A stretch of 64,000 nt of DNA from Panagrolaimus kolymaensis (lineage: Eukaryota > Nematoda > Chromadorea > Rhabditida > Panagrolaimidae). The stretch lies in assembly GCA_028622995.1 (NCBI GenBank), contig JAJQJQ010000022.1, positions 1,674,001 through 1,738,000 of the forward strand. The letters run 5' to 3'. The translations under genes and the position numbers were made by a program. Of this stretch, positions 1 to 11,900 are shown piece after piece (within the stretch, counting starts at the first letter, position 1; each line of letters starts with the position of its first letter). Under the pieces are notes generated by a model, which was not told the DNA's origin, did not search any database, and saw nothing but the letters and a program-made list of their open reading frames with translations.

Positions 1-2256
1 TAGTATGAGAGCGTAAATGTCTCATAAAAAATGTGTAATTTAATTGAAGACATTTGTAGGTTACATTAGCTTTAAGACGTTCTTAGAATAAAGCTTGTTA
101 CATGAGTAAAACTACAAAGCTTTTGAATATTTATCATTTTCTCTACACTTTTTAACCTACGGTTATGACATAAAGTTTAAAGATGCGAAAGCTTCCTTTT
201 ATCTGACGTTTTTAACTTACTTTTTTTATATGATTAAATGGATGAATAGACAAAAATTAGATATGAAGTAAAATGTAAAACTTTAAAATGTTTTCATTAT
301 TGAAAAATAAAATGGCGTAGGCTGTTTTTCGAATCTTTTAAAATGAAAGAAAAAGCAAGCTTCAAACTTGACCTCGCGGGTGGTCGTTAAAAGCGAAAGA
401 AAAAACTTTTCAACAAGAACGTTGTAGCCTCACCATGTCTGTTTAAGATAATGGTTCCTTTGGGATAACATTTAAAAGAGGGAAAGGTTTCTAAACAATG
501 ATGATATTTCATTTAGAAAATAAGAAAGAGCTAAAAGTGCTTCCAATTTTGAGTAATTTTAAGGCGTTGAAGAAGAAAAAATTTTAGAAATAAAAGATCA
601 CAAAGCTGGAGGAGCGAATATTAATTTGTTGTGAAAGGAAATGAAAGTGCAACAAAAGGAAGTGTAAAAACTTTTTAATTACAATATTTTGTGCTTCTTA
701 AACATTTTGTTGAAGAACTTTGTTTATTTATTTTAAACCTTTTTTAAAAAGCGAAAAGTTCACGGCATCAATTAAATTCTGTTTAGTTATTATGAGGGAG
801 GTGGTTTTAGATAGGGTTGCCCTCCCCCCCCCGTTTTTCAAAAAAACCGGGGAACGGGGAATCGTTCGGGGAGAAAATTTTTCGGGGACGAGGAGACGGG
901 GAGAAAAACGGGGAGGATTTTGTTCGGGGACGGGGAGACGGGGAGTAAAAAAATTTTTTTCTCGTTAATTATTAAGAAAAATTTTTTTTTCTTGTATGCT
1001 TTTCATTGCAATTTTTTTTTCGGGGAGAAAATCCTTCGGGGACGGGGAGGCGGGGAGAAAAACGGGGAGAATTTTTTTCGGGGACGGGGAAGGGGACGGG
1101 GAACGGGGACGGGGAAACGGGGAGTCCCCGTCCCCGCGGGGGGGGGGAGGTCAACCCTAGTTTTAGACGATGCAAAAGCCATGAAAATTTTAAGCCGTAT
1201 TTTTTTGATAAATGCCAAAGTTATTGTGATCATTTTTAAAGAAAAAGGCGAAGAGGAAGCACTATAAAAAATGATGAAAAAAGAACAGACATATTGATAT
1301 GTCACATTAAATTATAAAAGATAACCTTGCCATGCAAGAACGCCTAAAAGTAGCTTCACATTTTTTGAAAGGGAAATGCCACCGTTTTTTACCCTCAAAA
1401 TTTCTGAATAACACAAACCTGAAGAAACTGAATTAAATTTAATATGGGGGTGAGATAAAGAAAATCATCATATGTGCCTTAAAGGCAAAAAAAAAAGAAT
1501 CAAAGTGCTTGAATTTTGCAAAAAAATAAATGTGATGATTCCATGAAAAATAACAAAGATAGAAATAGTAATGGAAATTGAAGCCTATTCTTTATTTTTG
1601 AATTAACAAAATTTCAAGAAAAAACAAAGAAACATTCTCATCGTCGTTTTTAATTTCCGCTTTTATAATAGAAAAAATAAATTTCGCCTACTAAATTTCA
1701 TAAAATTGGTTTAAGAGATTTTATATAAAGTAATTTAAAAATGACTGCCTGAGTTGAAAGAAACTTGGAAGTTTCAATGTTTGAAAATGAGTTTTCCACC
1801 ATTGTTGATGCCTAAAAGAAAATGAAAAGGAAAAGAAAGTATTTTCTGAAAAAAGAGACAACTTTTGGCACCTCATATTTACCCTAAAATTGAAATAACA
1901 ATTTTAGAAGAAGACAAAAAAAAATAAGAGAGGAAAGGTCTCGTGAAACAAAAATAAGATGAAAAGGCTCATTAGTTTAAGAAAACTAAAGACGAACGTC
2001 AGAGTGACTTTTCAATAAGAAACATTGAAACTATTTCTATTACTGGGATATAGCCTCAAGGGACAAGGGATTTAAGGGTAAAGGAGTTTTTGTTTTTACC
2101 AAAATGTAAAAAAATTTTGTTAGAAGTAAAGGGAAAAGAAAACAGAAAAAAATATTTATAAGAAAAATGCCATACAAAAAAAGAAGAGAGGGAGAAATAT
2201 GTACAAAGTTTAAAAATGTAAAATGTAATGAACTTTTTTATATAACTTTTTTTCAG
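1..2256. other. Non-coding leader region, probably intron of the pseudouridine synthase gene
   Basis: No exon with convincing coding character is visible on either strand. The first recognisable exon begins at 2257 directly after an AG acceptor and in mid-protein, so this stretch is most simply the upstream intron of that gene, with its earlier exons outside the window. The only structured part is the G-rich mobile element at 812-1159; the open frames around 720-1305 are by-products of that repeat. Confidence 0.5.
812..1159. mobile_element. hAT-like MITE with G-rich interior
   Basis: The 348-bp element starts TAGGGTTGCCCTCCCCCCC and ends with its inverted copy (TAGGGTTGACCTCCCCCCC read from the other strand); the two match over about 20 bp with one mismatch. 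It is flanked on both sides by the same 8 bases, GTTTTAGA, at 804-811 and 1160-1167. An 8-bp target-site duplication plus a TIR beginning TAGGG is the signature of the hAT superfamily. The interior has no transposase frame. It consists of two arrays of CGGGGA-type units separated by an AT-rich centre with near-palindromic A/T runs. The intact duplication suggests a fairly recent insertion. It is a non-autonomous element that would need a transposase supplied elsewhere in the genome. Confidence 0.85.
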
Positions 2257-3754
2257 TGGTCCATCGGCTTGATCGAGCAACTTCTGGTGTACTCATCTTT
2301 GCAAAGAATTACGAAACGGATGTTGAGGTAAGGATGTTTAGCTTTTTGGATTATGGTTTTTGACCTTTGGATGAAAGAAAAATGGAATATAAACAAAGCA
2401 ACAATCTTTGGTTTTAATATTTAATAAATGAGAAACTTTGGGTTATGGTATCTGAATTTAATTACAACAGATGGGGGAAATTTTATACACGTTTGTCAAT
2501 GCCATTTAGTTGTTGAGAAAAAGAAGTTGAGTTATGACTCAACTTAAAATAGCTATGGCTTTTTTCTTTTATCATATAGTATTCTTACGTTTTATAAAAT
2601 GTTGCTACTCCTTTTTTTGTTGATGGAATGAAATAATTTTAAAGCAGTATATGAATAATATAAAATTTGTAACATGGGAAGTTAAGTGAAAAAACATCCA
2701 AAACGAAAGGAAATTCATTTTTTGAGTTCAATCAAGCAAAAATAAAAAAAGCTTTTTGCCTGAATTAACTTTTAAAACACTGGCATCGCATAAAAGCAAG
2801 CCAATGGGTTTTTTGTTTCTATAAATGAATATTAAAGCTAAAAATAAAAATTGCCAAACATAAAAATCAAAGATTGTCTATGAAATATTTTTAATTTTTT
2901 GTTTTTTTCAGTTTAAGAAAAATTTAATTGATTGTGATTGGAAGAAAGAATATGTTTGTCGAGTTGATGGTATATTTCCTGATGGAGAAATTGAATGTAA
3001 TGAACCTATTGGAAATCTATCATTATCAATGGGAATTCAATGTGTTCGAAAAGATGGTAAAGCTGCAAGAAGTGTATTTCATAAACTTTGGACTAATGGT
3101 AAAGAATCAGTTGTAGCATGTAAAATTGCTACAGGAAGAACACATCAAATTCGAGTGCATTTACAATATCTTGGTGAGTTTTTCTTTACTTTAAATTTTT
3201 CCATTGCTTATATGATTGTTTTTAGGATATCCAATAATAAGTGATCAAATTTATAACAGTTCTGCTTGGGGTCCAACAAAAGGAAAAGGAGCTGATTATG
3301 GTAAACCATTGGAAGAAGTTTGTTTATAATTTTGTGGTTTCTGCTGAACGCAATGCAATGGCTTGTTTTTAGTTACGCGTAGATGTTCAAAATTCACATA
3401 AAGGTTCATTATGGAGAGAATTTACTTCACCCGAATACGTTGAAAAAATGAATAAATGGTCCATTGATGATACTGCAAGTATTCTTTATTACATATGTCA
3501 AAATTAATGTATCATTTCTTTAGATTGTTCCTGAACCACCGAATTTATCATTAAATGATCGACCTGATTTTGATCCAATTTGTCTCGGTTGTAATGTCAT
3601 CTTTCATTCACCATCATTGGGTCATTTACGTATGCATCTTCATTGCTGGAAATATGAAACCACGAAAGGAATTTTTGAAGCTTCGCTACCTGATTGGGCT
3701 AAAGAAGAATTGGAAGAAAAAGAAACTTTAGAAAAAACTAAAATTTGTTGTTGA
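2257..3754 (+). CDS. RluA-family RNA pseudouridine synthase, RPUSD2-like (5' end missing)
   Basis: Five exons are visible: 2257-2327, 2912-3173, 3226-3317, 3373-3474 and 3524-3754 (TGA). The first encodes the catalytic motif HRLDRATSG, whose Asp forms the covalent intermediate with the uridine in the RluA family. The second contains GRTHQIRVHLQYLG, the other hallmark of the family. The C-terminal part has CLGC followed by a His/Cys segment (HLRMHLHCW), as in the CxxC tail of RPUSD2/RluA-1-type eukaryotic enzymes. The product should isomerise uridine in RNA; its target RNA cannot be told. The exon entering at 2257 needs one base from an upstream exon outside the window. The intron starting at 3475 uses a GC donor (GCAAGT). 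An AATAAA lies at 3776, just after the stop. Confidence 0.88.
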
Positions 3755-3804
3755 TTTTGTTAATGTTTTTTAGATAATAAAATGTTTTTTGTTTTTTCTG
3801 ACTA

Positions 3805-4011
3805 TTGAAGTTCCATACTGTAGCAGATGTAAATTTTTATAATCACGATATCTATGAAGAAGTTTATGCTTCTCAATGATGAGGAATAATAACTTCTCAA
3901 CTTGATGACCTAGCTTTTGAATTTGCCAATAGCACCCGAAATTGGCTAAAAGATTATAATTGCCAACGTTCTGAATCATTTTTCGTTAACCAAAAGCAAG
4001 ACTTTACAATA
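3805..4011 (+). pseudogene. Possible decayed coding stretch interrupted by tandem TGA codons
   Basis: Downstream of the pseudouridine synthase stop, one forward frame reads with coding-like composition from about 3805 to about 4010, broken only by two adjacent TGA codons at 3877-3882. Before the stops it gives FYNHDIYEEVYASQ; after them it gives LDDLAFEFANSTRNWLKDYN followed by more mixed sequence. There is no start codon, and I do not recognise the family. The opposite strand is also open here, which weakens the case. It may be a pseudogene remnant, an unusual 3' exon, or chance. Confidence 0.25.
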
Positions 4012-4189
4012 TTTTTTTTATTGAATTTGTTGTTTATTTATTAGTTGCTTTAGATTTGCCAAATTCTTCACGCTTTAATTTTTGATTTACCCTATTAGAG
4101 ACTTTCATTGAATAAATTTTGAGGAGCTATTAGATAAAAGAAAACTCGTTATTAGCTTTATTTACTTTTTTATTATTAAACTAAATACA

Positions 4190-6529
4190 ATGGAAGCCAC
4201 AGTTGAAGTAACAACGCAGCGATTGATTATGCCAAAAGAGGAATTGATGGATGCTGAATATGATCAATCTGCGGCTCAACCAGAGCCTACACTTCGTATA
4301 CCAAAACCTGAACCAGCTGATCATGATGAAGCAGAAACGAAATATTCAGCTAATATTGCTGCTTCAAACCATCGAGTTGCTGCTACAGGGTTTGAAGGTC
4401 TTCCACCATCAATGATACAACCGCAATTTCCACATATGTCTCTACCAAATTTACCTCCTCCTCTTCCACCACATTTGATTGATTCCATTCCTGTTTCACA
4501 ATTAATTATTCCTCCACCTTTGACGAGATGTTATGCTCATCCAGCAAATGTTCCATCAATTCCAGCTTTACCGATACCCATTCCAGCTGTAAACCAAATG
4601 GATCTTGCAAAAAAAGCTAAAATGCAATTATATCAGCGAGATTTGGTGAAATTAACTTCTCGTTATCAACTTGTTGAATATAGTAATTTAATAAATTCTT
4701 TTATTTTTAACTAAATGTTATTCATTTTTTTAGTGCTGAAGCAAAGTAATGATCCAATTCCATCATCGGATGCACAATTGTTATTCAACGATATTTTGAA
4801 AACTAAAAAAGGGATTATTGGAGCTGATCAACTTGCTCAAGTTGTATGTTACAACCAGCCAGATTTGGAAAGTTATCTATGCTTAATGTGTCAACATTGG
4901 ACTACCGCCTCAGATATGTTTAACCATTTGAAATCAAATGTGCATCGAACAAATTATATGGTAAAAACCTTTTTTAAAGCTGTAAGCAAGCAAGAAATAT
5001 TTTGAGTTTTTAGTTGCGTAAATATAAAACCAAGCATGCAAAAGTTGTTTGTGAAGATAATGATCGAAAGCAAACAAGAATAATCAGGGAATTTGCTCAT
5101 GAAATAGCTGAAAATGAAGGACATAAAAAGTGTCAAACTCGAATGAGAACAGTTTTAAATGAGCCAGCGATAGCTCAGATATGGCCTGAATATTTTCATT
5201 TTCTTGATGAATCTTGGAAAAAAGGTGGCATTGATTACGACGAAGAAGAAGAAAGTGATGATGATGAAGGAAAAGCGAAAGAAGCTAAACCTGATGTAAA
5301 AGAAAGTTATGGTAAGAAAAATTTAGTTTATGGAAAATGAGTCAAAAATGATTTTTTTAGAAGATGAATTTGGTGAGCCTCAAGATCTCAAACCAGATTT
5401 AAATGCAATCCATGCATCATCAACAACCGAGATGGATACGTCTGCTCCAAATGAATCTACCATGCCGCCAGCTTGTAATACCACTTATAAAATTCACAAA
5501 AATCGAGTAAAAAAAGATGATGAATCTGATCTTGAAGACGGGGAAATCTTTGATTCTGATGATGACGAAGAAGATGAAAAAAATATCAAGGCCGAACCCT
5601 CTTCTTCCATAGATCCAGCAAGCTATGTAAAAACTGAAGCAAAATCAGAGAAAATTGATATCGACGATTTTCAAAAACCCTTTGTGGCTTTAGTTTTAAT
5701 TCGTCAAGAAGCAAACGACCTCAAAAATTTTAGTCGACCATTAATGGAATTAATTTGTAATGAAATTGGTATAAATCTTTCTGATGTGTTTAGTCAACAA
5801 AATATGGAAGATGTTTCAAGATATGTTGGAGATGAAGATTCTACATATGCAACTTTTCAAGCTATTTTATCTTATTATCATAAGCGACAACTTTTAATTC
5901 CATTATTACCAAATGCTGCTCCACCAGCAATTCATGCATCCGTTTTACTCACGAATATGGGAGTGTATGTTTTTAAAAAGCTTTGGGGCTTCTTTAATCT
6001 GTATTTGATTTTCAGAGATAAGCAAACAGTTGCATTTTTGCTTCGAACAATTGCAACGTATAAAATAAATCAAAAACGATCAAGCCCTGAAACATATATC
6101 GTGGAAGAACAACAATCGGTGAATAAAATAGAACGAGATAAACATGGTTCAATCATACATAAAAATTATCAGCCTGAATTTGTATTTCCCAAAGATCAAC
6201 CTTTGACTGTGAGAGCTCAACCCCGGAAGCGATATCATCCATATCTTCGCCCCAATCAACATAATGATCAACAAAATGTCGACAGAGATGGTGGTATTCA
6301 AAATCCACAACATCCATCTTCAAGTCATTTTAATACTTCAGAGTTATCCAATCAAAATGGCTCCTCAAATAATCACAATGAAGTTGTTAAACGAGAAATT
6401 AAAGAAGAGAAAGAAGATGGAGAAGCAGAAGATAATAATAATGATAATGATACAGTTATTAAAGTTGAAAATTCATCTGATTGGGATGCTGCTTCCAATA
6501 TTTTGGATAATCTTTTTAATGAATCATAG
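4190..6529 (+). CDS. U1/matrin-type C2H2 zinc-finger nuclear protein with SUMO-consensus cluster
   Basis: Five exons (4190-4661, 4734-4960, 5014-5311, 5361-5964, 6016-6529) give 704 aa. I do not recognise a named orthologue. The N-terminus is Pro-rich (about 75-145, with PPPLPP). A single C2H2 finger lies at C207-C210-H222-H228 (C-x2-C-x11-H-x5-H), the matrin/U1 type usually linked to RNA or spliceosomal proteins. Acidic D/E runs follow at about 305-320 and 385-405. A more ordered, helix-rich block spans about 430-560. At least five psi-K-x-E sites are visible (IKAE about 408, VKTE about 422, VKRE and IKEE about 658-665, IKVE about 682), the SUMO acceptor consensus. The composition suggests a nuclear regulator or RNA-processing factor; that role is inference. 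AATAAA lies at 6610. Confidence 0.85.
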
Positions 6530-6681
6530 TTTTGCTTTGTTATAGTTGTTTTTATTTTTTAATTGAATGTTTAAAATTTTTTATTTACTTTGCTATTTTA
6601 TTGTTAAAAAATAAAAATTTAATTAAAAGTTTGTTTAATTTCTCTTTGTATTGCAAATTTTTCCGACTTTGATTGGAAACT

Positions 6682-6813
6682 TTAATGAGTGCTACCAGAA
6701 GAGGCACTGCCATTGTAACCGTAGCAAATACCACTAATTACATGAATAACAGCGGCAGCTGCAATTCTTGGAACAATGATGATGATGATAACCTTAAAGG
6801 AAGAGGCTTGTAA
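6682..6813. other. Small stretch open on both strands
   Basis: Between the zinc-finger gene and the Notch gene, a more GC-balanced segment is open on both strands. Forward, an ATG at 6685 starts a 42-codon frame ending at TAA 6811-6813 (MSATRRGTAI... with a DDDD run). Reverse, a frame without ATG reads VIIIIIVPRIAAAAVIHVIS, then GICYGYNGSASSGSTH and a stop, preceded by TTTAAG, which could be a splice acceptor. The reverse reading resembles a membrane segment plus tail of a last exon. Neither is established as a gene. Confidence 0.25.
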
Positions 6814-6919
6814 GCATCCACCACATTATGATGTTAAAATTTAACTTTTGCTTTACATAGTTATAAAATCTAATCAACGAATTAATTTATTATTCTATAA
6901 AACATTTTCAAAATAAAAA

Positions 6920-9900
6920 TTATTGATTGCAAATATTATAAGTTTGATACACAGGATTTAAATCCGGCGAAGTCAAAGTTGAATCATAACCGCTTGAATC
7001 AACTGTGTAAGAAATTGTTTGTTGAATGGGTGATGGATGTAATGAAGCAGTGGATAATGCCATTTGCGGGTTAACAACGGAAACTTCTTCAGGACCATAG
7101 CTGCTTAAACAAGTATTGTAAGAAGTTGGCTGCTGAAGAGGTTGGATGGTATCTGTCGTTGAAGCTGATGATGCAATTTGTGTAACTGGGAAATGAACTC
7201 CTTCAGGAGGAGGATTCACAAAGTTTACTTCAGAAGGTGGATAAGAATTTTGTGGTTGATGATAAGGAGAAAAATTATAACCATGATGCGAAAATGGAAT
7301 ATTTGAATAACTTTGCGTTTTTTGAAGTAATGATTGTTGTTGATTCATTTGCTGCTGTTGCATGGTAACGTTTTCATGCTGGGGATAATAATTAGAAGAT
7401 GAAGCTTGATATTGAGAAGGATTTTGTGATGGTATCGTTTGAAAATAACCAGAAGAATTTGGAAATGTTTGAGGATATTGAATATTATTTTGTGAAGAAT
7501 ATTGCCATTGATTAGATTTTTGATGCAGCGGTTGTTGCTGATGATTAATATTTTGTTGCAAAACATTTAAAACCTGTTGAGGCGGAGGTATTGCTGAAGC
7601 ATGGGTATAAGCATTCTGCGCCGATTCAACCTGTCTAAGTGATTGCAGAGGTGATTGTTGTCTAATTGAATCAGAGGTTTTTGGAGTCATTTGTGATTGT
7701 TGAGGCATTGATGGAAGATGAAGTTGCGATGGATATTGTCTAATACTAGTTTGATGGGCCATTTGGCTTTGTAATGGCATTGTAGGATATGGAACTTGCA
7801 TCGAATGCCTTTTATTTGAAAGTGGTATTTGAGATCGTTGATGATGCATTCCATATGGATTAAATCGCAGCGGCGTATGATTTATTCTAAGTGGAGTATG
7901 TGGAGTCTTTTGGGAATACTCAGGTGGAGTTGCAATTGTATTATCCATATTTAGCTGTGATTGAAGCTGTGGCTGGCATTGAATATACTGAGAAATAGGA
8001 GACGGATAGGTAATATTTGGCTGATATTGAGATTGGGGTTGCAATGGAGTATGTTGAGGCTGGTGTTGATAAACATGTGGAGGCGAAAAGTAAGTTCCAC
8101 AATTATTTAATTGATTCCCTGATTGATTTCCATAACCTATTGCGGAATTGGCTATCGTAATTGGCGGAGGAGTGAAACTTGAATAAAATAAATTCATACA
8201 AGAAGTTGATGATCCCAAAGTTGTTTGAATGGTTGTAGCTTTTTTTTTCTTCGGTGTTGGTGCCTTTTCCTTTGGAAGTCTGGCTTTGACAAGTTCAATA
8301 ATTTCTGCATTTCCTGTTTTCTTTGCTGCAATCAAAGGTGAAATTCCTTTAATTTCGAAATTAAAGTCGACAGAAGGCATAAGTTTAATCAAAATTTTGG
8401 CAGCTTCCCATTGTTCAGCTTCCAATGCACAAATTAAAGGTGTTCGGCCATTTCCATCACGTTCAGAAATCAGCGATCTTTCTTTATCGTTTAAAAGTTT
8501 GATAATTTCAACACTTCCACAACTTGCAGCATGGTGAAGGACTGTTTGTCGAAGACATTTTCGACCTTTGATGAATCCAATAGCTTTCAATTTGATGTTT
8601 TTAAGATAGCATAGAATTTTAGCAAATGGAAGAAAGTCATCCGATTCTGCACAAAGTTTCAATGGAGTCATATTAAAATTGAGAGTAGTGTTCACTTCGA
8701 TGTTTGGCATTGACATTAATTTTGAAAAGAATTCAACCGCCTCTGTCTTATTTTTAATTGAATCAGTTAAAGGTGTATTTCCAAATGCATCAGAGGCATT
8801 AATATTTTCAACTTTGTGAAGCAAAAAGTTTGCAACTTTGAAATAATTTAGTCGAATGGCCCAATGCAATAATGTTTCAGAATTTTCTGTTTTCCAATTA
8901 AGATCAGTGGAATGAAGTTTTTGAATAGCTTCGATTAAAACATTTTCATTAACATTTTTGCTTCTCATAAATTTATAAAATGATGCACCATCTTGTGGCC
9001 AATAAAATTCAGGTTCAAGCCGAGTCTTTTTTGGAAGACCTAAAAAGTTATTACAATTATTTGTAGTTTTTTACATCGACGTCAAAATGAATCGCAATTG
9101 ATTTCATGTTTTGCTATGAATTTCCCATATCTTACCTCCATTGTTTCCAAGATTATCATCAGGTTCGACATAAATATTGGAAAGTCTTCTTTTAGTGGCC
9201 CTAACTTGTAAACCACCAAATATAATAAAACTAAATCCAAATATGCCTATAATAATACACAAAAACCAATTTGTGTTAAATCCATCCTTTGTTGGTCTTT
9301 CCATAACTCGAGCTTCATAAATTGGAACTCCAAGAGCACTAGTAACCTAAATTAATTCTTTAAACAACCCGTTTTTAGTGATATGCTTACTTCATAAATT
9401 GGTGCAGTATTTAAAAAATCTGCAACTTCATTTACGCTTTCAAATCGACAGTTGGTTTGATGGAGTGTACATTGATTAAAATCGACGTTAAAATGATACT
9501 CTTTAACGTTTTTCAATTCTCCACCAATTTCTTTTGAATATTCATAAATTTCTATTTTTCCTTCAGCGTCGCGAGTAAAGTCAGCAGAAGTGTTTAAAAA
9601 GGATTTAACATTTTCGAGGATGACTTCATCGTCATTTTCTTTTGAGTTTTCCTCAATTATAACAATCGACAGAATTTTTTTGAGTTCTTCTTTTTGGCTG
9701 GTAGCATCAACCAAATTTAAACAATCATTTCCATCAAATTCACAAGCTTCAATATTGCAATTTTCATTGCAAATTCCATTATTTTGGAGTAATAAACATT
9801 CTTTTGGGCATAGTATTTCTCGTTTACTTTCAGATTTGTCATCATCTTCACAATCACCTTGATCAAAATTGCATTCTTCAATGTTACATCGCATATCACA

Positions 9901-10819
9901 AATTGCATTGCCACCAACTTGGATGCAATAATCTGCAAATGGACAAGTAGATGCAATTGTTGTTGTGGAAGTTGGAGGTGGCGATGATGAAAGGTCATCA
10001 ATTATAGAAGCATTTGTGATAGCAGCAGATATGGTTGGAGAAGATGAGAAAGTATTCGTTAGAGGATTAGATGGAACATCATATACTGTAATAGTTTGAG
10101 CTAATGTTGAATTTTCTTCCAAAATTATTGAAGTTGGAATCGTCGTCGCAAACTCCGTTTCGTTAAAAGCAAAGGAACTTTCGGTAATTGTGACCGAATC
10201 TTGATCATTCGCTTTGATAGTTGTTGATGGCAGCTCAGTTGTTGTTTGAGATATATGAGTAATTGGTGTAATGATTGTTGTTAAATTTAAACCGAAGGAA
10301 GTCGAAATGATTGTTGGGTAAGCTTCTGTGGTGGAAGCAGTAGCAACTGAACTCGGTGAAACTGACGTTGTTTGATTAACACCAGTCACAGTTGTGCTGG
10401 AAATTGTTGAAGTTGAAATCGCTGTTGTCGGAAGATCGCTGATTTCATTGTCCAATGTTACCGTCGAGAATGTCGTTGTCAGTGATTGAATATCGCATAA
10501 AAATCCTTCATATCCATTCTCGCATTGACATTCTCCAATGGATAAACATTTTCCATGAACGCATTCAAGCACATTCAAACAAGATTGAGGCGATACAAAA
10601 TTAACATATGGAGCTATCACTGAAAAAAAAAATTATAGTTTAATTTCTCAAGTCAAGAGTCTTTTAAAAAATTCACAATACTCAGTGTTAAAAATAAAAT
10701 TAAAAAAGCATTAGTAACTTACTTCGATTAAAAACATTTAGATTTTCCAAAGTAAATCCATTGGAATAATTTAATAAAATAATTAAAATAAAACATTGAA
10801 ACAGTTTTTGAAAATTCAT
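6920..10819 (-). CDS. Notch-family receptor (LIN-12/GLP-1 type), strongly reduced ectodomain
   Basis: Four exons in transcript order (10819-10723, 10619-9391, 9346-9136, 9039-6920) give 1218 aa. Order of parts: signal peptide 1-21; one EGF-like module (six Cys, 46-74); a Thr/Ser-rich, mucin-like spacer of about 180 residues; two LNR modules (C258-C289 and C303-C332); a heterodimerisation-like region to about 450; a transmembrane segment 469-488 followed by ATKRR; a RAM-like segment with FYWPQ near 524; ankyrin repeats about 565-765; a basic PKKKK stretch (nuclear localisation); and a long Gln/Pro/Ser-rich tail. LNR plus TM plus ankyrin is diagnostic of Notch: ligand binding releases the intracellular part, which acts in the nucleus with CSL (LAG-1). 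LIN-12 and GLP-1 have ten or more EGF repeats and three LNRs, so this receptor is minimal. Intron 1 is only 103 bp and hides no more EGF modules. Confidence 0.93.
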
Positions 10820-11900
10820 GGTTATCAAAAATAAAGGAATCAAACCAAACCAAAAATAAAATATTTTTTCTTCTTGCTTGCTTTTCTTTTTCTTCTTTGA
10901 TTTCAAGGTTATCCACTCAATGGCATGAGAATAATTTTTTAAGGCAAATGAGAAAAGTTTGCTTTTTTGTTTTTCATCCTTTTGTTTTTTTATTTTGTTT
11001 TGATGATTTAATAAGCGTGGAGATTCTCATATCTCACTTTATTTCAAAAGGAGTGAAAGGCGCATAAAGCGTGGGAATGGCCTTTGCGATGACCTTTGAG
11101 AAAATCATGCCAAGGCATATGAGAGTTAATTATTATTAATGGATGCAAGGATGAAGATGTGAAAGGCGTGGAGAATTAAAACAAATCAGGGTAAATTGGA
11201 AAATAAAAGAAGTTGATTTGGTAAAATTTTGTTTACATCTATGACCTAATGATTCGCTATTCTCACAAATTATAGGCAATCCTCTTGGAATTATTTTTTG
11301 ATAAATTAATTTCTTCAATTTTGTTAAATTCAAAAATGAGGTGCAAAATAAAGAAAAATCAACGGTAATGAAGAACTTTTACTCTGACCAGTAAATAAAT
11401 GCATTTGAAAAATAAAGAAAATGTAAAAATTAAGAAAAAAATTTTTATCATCGATCGATGAAGGCTGATTTTGTTTTACAACTTCAAAAAAAATTTACAA
11501 TATCGGATATTGCCTGAAATTTAATTCAATTTCATGTTTTACAATAACTATTGATATTTACTAAATTTTACCAAAGAGCATTTTTTATGGAATTTAATAA
11601 AGCTTTAATCCCTTCCTTCATTTTTTTCTTTTTCTTTTATTTCGAGTTGATGAACAACCGAAAGACAAACTTGTGATTTAAAAAAAAGGGATTTGCATTT
11701 GTTTTAACTTAACAGCTGACCTAAAGGCTTTGGCTTTAAAAAAATCGTTAACGCTTTTTCGAAGACGATGAACAAAAAAACTATTAAATCCAAGTGTCGC
11801 AAAGTGGTCAGGAACAAACAAGAAAGAAAAAAAATACATACACAAGCTTTTAGTTTTGCTTTAACTATTTTAATAATAATAACGTTCAGTTTTTAATTCG
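10820..11900. other. Divergent intergenic region between Notch and nAChR genes
   Basis: About 1.1 kb separates the two oppositely oriented start codons, so it should hold both promoters. The part nearest the Notch start is poly-A/T rich. I see no TATA box, repeat or further exon that I would defend. A TTCAG at about 11886 lies just upstream of the nAChR ATG and could be a trans-splice acceptor. Confidence 0.5.

Noticed and set aside
720..1305. Overlapping Gly/Arg- and Pro-rich frames on both strands
   Set aside because: They lie within or across the G-rich MITE and reflect its CGGGGA repeats, not proteins.
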